Assembly: GCA_050008495.1 (NCBI GenBank)
Contig: JBEKMN010000012.1
Span: 1 to 64,000 of the forward strand
DNA length: 64,000 nucleotides
From: CAVROP01 sp050008495
GTDB taxonomy: Bacteria; Acidobacteriota; Terriglobia; UBA7540
Direction: 5' to 3'
The notes below the pieces were generated by a model, which was not told where the DNA came from, searched no databases, and saw only the letters and a program-made list of their open reading frames with translations. Position numbers and translations under genes: made by a program. Position 1 is the first letter of the stretch; every line of letters begins with the position of its first letter. Positions 58,298-64,000 of the stretch are shown here, one piece after another.

Positions 58298-58984
58298 TCA
58301 CTTTCGCTCCGAGAGACTTCCCTTCCACGCGGCGGTCCTGCTGCGGGCGTCTTGCACGTGGCCCAGGAACCTCCGGGCCAATTCACAAACCCACCCTGCC
58401 CTCCGCTCCTTGATTGCCTCGGTGGGGATCAACTCTCGTCCCACGCCGATTGCGGCAGCGCCCGCCAGAATCAAATTTCCGGCCGTCGATAAAGTTACGC
58501 CTCCCGCAGCGACCATCGGCACCTGAGATAACGCCGCCTTCAGAGCACGGATGTAGATTTCGCCACCCATTTCCGCGCAGGGGAAGACTTTGACGAAGTC
58601 GGCGGACGCCTTCCACGCCCTGATCACCTCCGTGGGGGTCAAAGCGCCCGGCAAAACCACCACCCCTGCCTTGCTTGCGAACTCGACGACCTCCGCATCG
58701 AACCCCTCACTGGTGAGGAATTTTGCCCCCGCACCCACACACACGCGCGCCATCTCCACGTCCAGCACGGAACCCGCCCCGACGATCATCTGCGGCGCGT
58801 CGCGAGCCAGTTGAGAGATTACGTCCGCCGCGCCTTGAACTGTCATGGCCATTTCCACGATGGGGATGCCACCGCAAGCCACCGCCTCGGCGGCAAAAAA
58901 TGCCTCCTCGGCAGTCGATACGCGAACAATTGGAATGATGCCGATTTCCTCGATGCGCGCGCGAACTTCTTCTCTCTTCATCAT
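58298..58984 (-). CDS. eda: 2-keto-3-deoxy-6-phosphogluconate (KDPG/KHG) aldolase
   Basis: 228 aa from the ATG at 58984 (GGAGGCGA ahead; a second ATG follows at once). Cleaves KDPG to pyruvate and glyceraldehyde 3-phosphate in the Entner-Doudoroff or uronate pathways. Signatures: IGIIPIVRVSTAEEAFFAAEAVACGGIPIVEMAMT (catalytic Glu), GAGSVLDVEMARVCVGAGAKFLTSEGFD, LPGALTPTEVIRAWKASADFVKVFPCAEMGG (Schiff-base lysine in VKVFP), MVAAGGVTLSTAGNLILAGAAAIGVG. The last 25 residues are a basic extension. It fits with the pectin-type carbohydrate genes at 5-10 kb, since galacturonate breakdown ends in KDPG. Confidence 0.92.
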   Translation of the reverse strand: MMKREEVRARIEEIGIIPIVRVSTAEEAFFAAEAVACGGIPIVEMAMTVQGAADVISQLARDAPQMIVGAGSVLDVEMARVCVGAGAKFLTSEGFDAEVVEFASKAGVVVLPGALTPTEVIRAWKASADFVKVFPCAEMGGEIYIRALKAALSQVPMVAAGGVTLSTAGNLILAGAAAIGVGRELIPTEAIKERRAGWVCELARRFLGHVQDARSRTAAWKGSLSERK

Positions 58985-59153
58985 TCGCCTCCTACCAGGG
59001 AGCCGTTGAGGCTCGGCTGAGAAGCATTTTGCTCTCGATCGGCGGTTTTGCCAAGACCGACCAGAGGCCATAAGTCCGGCGTGAGCGATTTCGTGTAAAG
59101 CCGGCCTTTCTAAGTACGGGATCGAAGCACGAGGGTTGAGAATTCCGACCTCA

Positions 59154-59209
59154 CATTTGAGATTTGAGATCTGAGATTTGAGACCTGCGATTTGAGATCT
59201 ACGGTTTGA
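59154..59209 (+). repeat. Eight-unit 7-bp array near the RND pump stop codon
   Basis: catttga, gatttga, gatctga, gatttga, gacctgc, gatttga, gatctac, ggtttga in unbroken register. It is the same unit family as the array after purM, with no inverted partner nearby. It is the only notable content of the 236-bp spacer 58985-59220. Confidence 0.8.
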
Positions 59210-59220
59210 ATGACTCCCGA

Positions 59221-62200
59221 CTACTCGTACACGCTCTTGGCTTCCTCCGGGCTGGGCAGGTGGTCGGTCGGTCGAGCCCACCAGACGTAGAAAGTGGGGA
59301 GCAGGAAGATGCTCATCAGGAGATCGGCGATTAATCCTCCGACAATAACGATGGCAAAGGGGCGTTGCGAATCCGACCCAATAGCATGAGACATAGCCGC
59401 GGGCAGCAGACCTAGCGTAGCTACCAGCACGGTCATCAGGATGGGCCGGAGCCGACGGACGGAGCCCTCAACAGCCGCATTTTCAATGGTGCGGCCGCGC
59501 GCGCGCAGTTGGTTGATGTACTCCACCAGGATCACGCCGATCTGAACCGAAACGCCGAACAAAGGGAGGAAGCCCACGCCCGAGGATACGCTCAGATGCG
59601 TCCCGGTCACCCAGAGTGCGACAAGACCTCCAAGCGGCGCTACCATCATATTAACCAGATTCAGGCAGGCCCACTTGACGGAGCTGAAAGCGCCATAAAT
59701 GATCAGGAAGATAATGAAGATCGTCAGGGGCACAATGACGAACAGCCGAGCCGCCGCGCGCTTCTGACTTTCGTACTCACCCTCCCAGTCGATGTGGTAG
59801 CCTCGCGGCAGTTGAAGCTGCGCGCTGACCTTCTGAATCGCTTCCTTGACCGCGCCGCCCAAGTCACGGCCGCGCACGCTGTATTTGATGGCAATATATC
59901 GTTGATTTCCTTCCCGATAAATCTCGGAAGCGCCGTCTCGCTCTTCGATGTTACAGAGTTGCGCGAGCGAAACACGTTCGCCGGCGGGCGAGAGCAAACG
60001 GATGTTTTCGATTGCTTCCCGCGTGTCACGGTAGCGGGGCAGATAGCGCAGCACGAGATCGTAGTGTGCCTCACCGTCAAGCACCTGCGTGAGGGCGTTG
60101 CCGCCCACGGCGGTTTGGACCGCATCTTGCACATCAGCGATGTTAATCTGATAGCGTGCGGTCTGGCGGCGGTCCACCGTCACGTTCAAGTTGGGCTGGC
60201 CAAGTACACGAAAGACTCCGAGATCTTCTATGCCTTTCACCCCGCGCAAGATATTCACGATCTGATCGGCCGTGGTTTCCAAATTTCTCAGGTCATCGCC
60301 ATAGACCTTCGTGGCCAGTTCCCCTTTAACGCCGCTGACCGCCTCCTCCATGTTGTCCTCGATGGGCTGGGAGAAGTTCCAGAGCACCCCGGGTATCTTT
60401 TCCAGTTCGCGATCCATGGCAGCGATCAGCTCTTCCTTGTTCTGGCGAAAAACAGGTCGCCATTGTTGTGCGGGTTTCAGGCCGACAAAGTACTCGGTGT
60501 CGAAGAAACCCGTGGAGTCCGTTCCGTCATCCGGCCGTCCCACTTGGCTGGTCGTCTCACTGACCTCGGGAAAAGAGGCCAGCAGCACTCGGACTCGATT
60601 CGCGAGCCGGATGCTCTCACTCGGGCCGGTGCTGGGCGCCAGGGTGCCACGCACCCAGATCGAGCCCTCATCCAGGTGGGGCAGGAATTCCGATCCAACC
60701 GCGCCGCTCTCCACCAGATAGAGACTGCCGAACATGGCGAGCACCGCAATGGCAACCATAACCCAACGGCGCCGAATCGACCAGCGCAGAGCCCGCTGAT
60801 AGTGTTCTGTAAGCCAAGCGAGCACCGGATTGTGCCAATCGCGGACCTCTTTGCGGAACACAAAGCTGGCCAACACGGGCGCGATGGTCATCGAGAAAAT
60901 GACCGCTCCCAGCAGGGCGAACGCCACCGTCCAGGCCATGGGGCGGAAAAGCCGGCCCTCCACGCGCTGCAGCGTAAAGATCGGCAGATAGGCGGTGATG
61001 ATAATGAGGATGGCATAGAAGACGGGCCTTTGCACTTCGTGCGCCGCCGCCCGAATCCTATCAGGGATTGACTTGTACACCTCTTCCCTTTGGCCGATGT
61101 GGCGAACGATATTCTCGATCATTACGACCGCACCCTCTACGACCATTCCGAAATCCAACGCGCCGAGCGAGAGCAGATTGGCCGGGATTTTCCTCAAGTC
61201 CAGACAAATGGCGGCAAACAATAGTGAAAACGGTATCGTCATCACCACGATGAGGGCGCCCCGAACGTTGCCTAGAAATAAGAGCAAAATGATGGTGACA
61301 AGAATGAAGCCTTCGGTGAGGTTGTGCATTATGGTGTGGGTGGTGAAATGCACGAGATCACTGCGGTCGATGAACGGAACGACCTTCACACCCACAGGCA
61401 AAATACGATCGTTCAGCTCGTTCACTTTCCGGTGAAGTCCTTCGAGCGCCGCTTCAGCCTCGGCACCCTTCCGCATCGGCACCCAGGCGGAGACCACGTC
61501 GTCATTGTCGATGATTTTCCCGTCTTCGCGGTGAATGGCGCGGCCGAATTGGCCCAGGCGGATCTTCGGGCCTTGCTCGACTACGGCGATATCCTTCACC
61601 CGCAGCGGCGTACCGCTCTTGGTCGTGACGACGGTATTTTTGATATCGTGCACGCTCTTCACCAGGCCCACTTCCCGCACGTTGATCTGCTGCAAGCCGG
61701 CTTCGATAAAGCTGCCGCCCGCATTGACGTTGTTGTTGGTGAGTTGTTGTTCCACCTGGCCAATGCTGAGCCCGTAGGCTATGAGCTTGTTGGGATCGAT
61801 GCGAACCTGGTACTCGCGCGTGGGCCCGCCAAAGCTCGCTACGTCAACGATATCGGGCGCGGCTTTGAGATTCTTCTCCACCACCCAGTCTTCCAGCGAC
61901 TTCAAATCCATCACGTCGTAGCGAGGGTTGCTGCTGTAGAGGGTGAAGAAATAGATTTGACCGACCGGGCTCCAATCAGTTCCCATTTGGGGTACGACGC
62001 CGGGCGGCAGGGTAACTTGCGAGAGCCGCTCGAGCACCCTTTCCCGGTTCCAGGCGTTCTCCGAATCATCGCTGAAGATCAGCTTGAGATCCGAGAGCCC
62101 GAATAGGGAAAACGACCGCAGGTGGACGATGTCGGGAACCCCGTTCATCACGTTTTCAAGCGGAATCGTCACCTGCTGTTCGATTTGTTCCGCCGCGATG

Positions 62201-62364
62201 CCCGGCCACTGGGTGATGATTTCAACATAGTTATCCGCCACGTCAGGGTAGGCTTCGACGGGGAGCCGGTGAAACGAGATGATGCCCCAGCCGAAAAGCA
62301 CCAGCGCCCCCGCCAGCACCAGCAGGCGTTTGTTCAAGGCGAAGTCAACTGCGGCGCGGATCAT
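59221..62364 (-). CDS. Heavy-metal efflux RND pump, CusA/CzcA family
   Basis: 1047 aa, full length with about 12 membrane helices and two large periplasmic loops. Inner-membrane proton-driven pump of a tripartite system. Signatures: N-terminal LLVLAGALVLFGWGIISFHRLPVEAYPDV, EQIEQQVTIPLENVMNGVPDI, ALDFGMVVEGAVVMIENIVRHI (helix 4, where DFGxxVDGAVV is the CzcA norm; here VEGA), PVFYAILIIITAYLPIFTLQRVEGRLFRPMAWT, and helix 10-12 motifs (ILVEYINQLRARGRTIENAAVEGSVRRLRPILMTVLVATLGLLPAA). Metal specificity is not decided: monovalent Cu/Ag or divalent Co/Zn/Cd/Ni. The adaptor gene lies 138 bp upstream on the same strand. A 7-bp array directly precedes the ATG and leaves no ribosome binding site. Confidence 0.94.
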   Translation of the reverse strand: MIRAAVDFALNKRLLVLAGALVLFGWGIISFHRLPVEAYPDVADNYVEIITQWPGIAAEQIEQQVTIPLENVMNGVPDIVHLRSFSLFGLSDLKLIFSDDSENAWNRERVLERLSQVTLPPGVVPQMGTDWSPVGQIYFFTLYSSNPRYDVMDLKSLEDWVVEKNLKAAPDIVDVASFGGPTREYQVRIDPNKLIAYGLSIGQVEQQLTNNNVNAGGSFIEAGLQQINVREVGLVKSVHDIKNTVVTTKSGTPLRVKDIAVVEQGPKIRLGQFGRAIHREDGKIIDNDDVVSAWVPMRKGAEAEAALEGLHRKVNELNDRILPVGVKVVPFIDRSDLVHFTTHTIMHNLTEGFILVTIILLLFLGNVRGALIVVMTIPFSLLFAAICLDLRKIPANLLSLGALDFGMVVEGAVVMIENIVRHIGQREEVYKSIPDRIRAAAHEVQRPVFYAILIIITAYLPIFTLQRVEGRLFRPMAWTVAFALLGAVIFSMTIAPVLASFVFRKEVRDWHNPVLAWLTEHYQRALRWSIRRRWVMVAIAVLAMFGSLYLVESGAVGSEFLPHLDEGSIWVRGTLAPSTGPSESIRLANRVRVLLASFPEVSETTSQVGRPDDGTDSTGFFDTEYFVGLKPAQQWRPVFRQNKEELIAAMDRELEKIPGVLWNFSQPIEDNMEEAVSGVKGELATKVYGDDLRNLETTADQIVNILRGVKGIEDLGVFRVLGQPNLNVTVDRRQTARYQINIADVQDAVQTAVGGNALTQVLDGEAHYDLVLRYLPRYRDTREAIENIRLLSPAGERVSLAQLCNIEERDGASEIYREGNQRYIAIKYSVRGRDLGGAVKEAIQKVSAQLQLPRGYHIDWEGEYESQKRAAARLFVIVPLTIFIIFLIIYGAFSSVKWACLNLVNMMVAPLGGLVALWVTGTHLSVSSGVGFLPLFGVSVQIGVILVEYINQLRARGRTIENAAVEGSVRRLRPILMTVLVATLGLLPAAMSHAIGSDSQRPFAIVIVGGLIADLLMSIFLLPTFYVWWARPTDHLPSPEEAKSVYE

Positions 62365-62367
62365 GCT

Positions 62368-62493
62368 AGTTCTCAGTTCTCAGTCGTCAGTTCTCAGTCA
62401 AGACCGATTACGAAATTCGAAAACCGAAACTCGAAAATCGTAGAAGCCGGCTCGCTGTCCTCGGGCGAATTTCGATTTTCGAATTTCGATTTT
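62368..62493. repeat. Three 7-bp arrays between adaptor and pump genes
   Basis: agttctc, agttctc, agtcgtc, agttctc, agtcaag (62368-62402); then cgaaatt, cgaaaac, cgaaact, cgaaaat (62411-62438); then the inverted cgaattt, cgatttt, cgaattt, cgatttt (62466-62493). The second and third can pair as a hairpin in the adaptor-pump mRNA. Confidence 0.8.
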
Positions 62494-62502
62494 CGGCACT
62501 AT

Positions 62503-63654
62503 CTACTGCTCGACGGTGGTCTGGAGCACCAAAGCATTGGCCACGACCTGTTGCCCGGGCCGCACACCCGACGTGATCTCTTGCAGGTCGGCAGGTTTCG
62601 CGGGAAGCATTTTGCCGGCTAGGACTTCGACGCGCCGAAAATGGCCATTTTCGACGGGTTCGTAAACCCAGTCGCGATCGTGTAAGTGCAGCACTGCGCT
62701 CGCCGGCACGGTGGCATGCACTTCCTTCTTCACGCCGTAGAATGTCGCGGTAACGAACATGCCGAGCCGCAACATGCCAGGGTTCTCAACTTCCAGGCGG
62801 ACTTTCGCGGTGCGCAGATTGGGATCGAGGATCGGCCCAATATTGCTGATCCTGCCTTTCAGCAGCCGGTCCGGGTAAGCCGTCAAATGAATGTCCGCAT
62901 ACTGGCCGAGGCGAATGAAGGGAAGATCATTTTCGTACACGTCGCAAAGTACCCAGACGTGTGACAGGTCGGAGATGGTGAACGGGTTGGGTCCCGCCAA
63001 GCCTTGCACGCCTGCCGCATTGGTAACTTGCTGGTCGGTGATGACCCCGGAGGCCGGCGCCCGAATGTCGATAATAGCCGCAGGATGATTGATGTCGGCG
63101 CCCAAGACCCGCAGGTGTTCGATCGCGGTTTCGACGGTGACCTTGGCTTTCGCTTCCGAGTTCTCGGCTACTTGAAAGTCGTTAAGTGACACGGCGCCGT
63201 GGTCGTAGAGCAGCTTCGAGCGCTCGAGTTGAGTGCGCGCCAAGGCCTCATCGGCAACGGCCTGGCGGTAGTCGGAAAAGGCCTGAGCAATGTCCGCGCT
63301 CTGAATGCGCATCAAGACTTGCCCTCTGGTGACCGTGTCGCCCAGGCGGGCGTTAATTTCTACCACTCGACCGGAAGCAATGGAAATCACCGGGATATTT
63401 CGCGACACGTCCGGCCCGACAGTGCCCGTCACATCGAGTTCAGGAACTGCCGCCCGCTCTCCGGCTGTCGCAAGCTCAAATTGTTCGGGATGGTCTACTT
63501 TGAACGCGCCGCCATCCTGCTCGTGCTCCACCTCGGCCGGCGGCGGAGCCTCGGCTGCGGCGTCAGCTTGCCGCCCCTTGCAGCCCAAAAGAAGGCAACC
63601 AGCAAGCGCGGCCATGAACGCCAAACTAATCGTTATAGGAATACGCCAGTTCAT
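62503..63654 (-). CDS. RND efflux periplasmic adaptor (CusB/CzcB family), lipoprotein
   Basis: 383 aa from the ATG at 63654 (AGGTGG ahead); longer frames start in spacer. The leader ends in a lipobox-like LLLGCKGRQ, so the mature protein is probably lipid-anchored. Barrel-sandwich and hairpin regions: NIPVISIASGRVVEINARLGDTVTRGQVLMRIQSADI, coiled hairpin about 125-190, APASGVITDQQVTNAAGVQG, then the beta-barrel FTISDLSHVWVLCDVYEND and GRISNIGPILDPNLRTAKVRLEVENPGMLRLGMFVTATF. It links the CzcA-type pump downstream to an outer-membrane channel, which is not encoded in the window. A His/Glu-rich N-terminal EVEHEQDGG could touch metal. Confidence 0.93.
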   Translation of the reverse strand: MNWRIPITISLAFMAALAGCLLLGCKGRQADAAAEAPPPAEVEHEQDGGAFKVDHPEQFELATAGERAAVPELDVTGTVGPDVSRNIPVISIASGRVVEINARLGDTVTRGQVLMRIQSADIAQAFSDYRQAVADEALARTQLERSKLLYDHGAVSLNDFQVAENSEAKAKVTVETAIEHLRVLGADINHPAAIIDIRAPASGVITDQQVTNAAGVQGLAGPNPFTISDLSHVWVLCDVYENDLPFIRLGQYADIHLTAYPDRLLKGRISNIGPILDPNLRTAKVRLEVENPGMLRLGMFVTATFYGVKKEVHATVPASAVLHLHDRDWVYEPVENGHFRRVEVLAGKMLPAKPADLQEITSGVRPGQQVVANALVLQTTVEQ

Positions 63655-64000
63655 TATCCACCTGATTGAGCGGAAACTATCAACCGCAAACGGTGACACA
63701 AGACTCGACCACGAGCACGTCAGGCCATTTCGCATGCGGCGGGCTTCCTTTCGCCTTTCGCCTGCGATCCGCCTTGCAATTAGAAGCGGCAGGAATTTGC
63801 CGCACGCTGCAAAGCCTTATACCGTTGGAGCGTTCGCCGACGAACTAGGTTGCCAGAACCAAAACGGGGGACCGCGCGTCTGCGTGCGGCGCGGGGAACA
63901 ACTCGGAAGGCGGACGTCGTAGAACTGAGGAGTCAGGCGTTTGGTCAGGGTTTCTTTGTAAAGGGAAGGTGCCTGCGAATAATCAGGCCAGTTCCTAGAC
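63655..64000. other. Region upstream of the efflux adaptor, no recognised gene
   Basis: 346 bp to the window edge. No supported ORF on either strand. A TolC-type gene might end just outside the window, but nothing here proves it. Confidence 0.45.

Noticed and set aside
59509..61071. 520-codon open frame antisense to the RND pump
   Set aside because: Composition is the mirror of the pump codons (Arg/His/Gln-rich), with no domain and no start signal.

Overview
The window looks like a piece of chromosome from an Acidobacteriota bacterium (Terriglobia/Bryobacterales type). This is an inference from gene content: secreted SBBP beta-propeller/Hydin-module proteins, Tat-exported Gfo/Idh/MocA oxidoreductases, a DUF4139 protein carrying a carboxypeptidase-regulatory-like domain, large M16 peptidase pairs, a Ser/Thr kinase fused to membrane domains, and high-GC DNA rich in interspersed palindromes. 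I found no rRNA, tRNA, CRISPR array, phage or insertion sequence.

Layout. 1-1.3 kb: 3' end of an unrecognised gene. 1.3-5 kb: a tandem M16 peptidase pair. 5.1-11.2 kb: a carbohydrate segment (Gfo/Idh/MocA oxidoreductase, SGNH esterase, GH28-like protein) running into aroA. 11.2-16.3 kb (minus strand): a nine-gene envelope-stress-type operon made of ECF sigma factor, zinc anti-sigma factor, B-box membrane protein, four tandem paralogous mini-proteins (one membrane helix plus charged coiled coil), a DUF5668-like protein and a DUF4097/LiaF-like protein. 16.8-28.7 kb: class I fumarase, LOG-family protein, Tat-exported oxidoreductase, radical SAM protein, Kir-type channel, membrane Ser/Thr kinase and two secreted proteins. 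28.9-34.5 kb: a cell-wall sugar salvage locus (amidase-like/NamZ fusion, sugar-porter MFS protein, murQ). 34.6-47 kb: a chimeric DUF4139 protein, a pair of related small exported proteins, and two giant secreted SBBP/Hydin paralogues, the first split by a frameshift. 47.6-52.5 kb: FAH-family hydrolase, acetate kinase, phosphate acyltransferase and a DRE-TIM synthase. 52.9-57.4 kb: purF-lepB-purM-purN. 57.4-59 kb: an aminoglycoside-phosphotransferase-like kinase and a KDPG aldolase. 59.2-63.7 kb: CusA/CzcA-type RND pump and its adaptor.

The most striking non-genic signal is a population of short tandem repeats whose unit is always 7 bp but whose sequence differs from locus to locus. I counted about eighteen arrays. 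They sit at gene ends and in intergenic spacers, are often paired with their own reverse complement, and also lie inside protein linkers. Because 7 is not a multiple of 3, unit gain or loss shifts reading frames. The frameshift in the first SBBP gene lies in the overlap containing such an array, and gain of exactly one unit would repair it. murQ and purN carry arrays near their 5' ends. Several unrelated families of interspersed palindromes also occur, two of them inside coding sequences.
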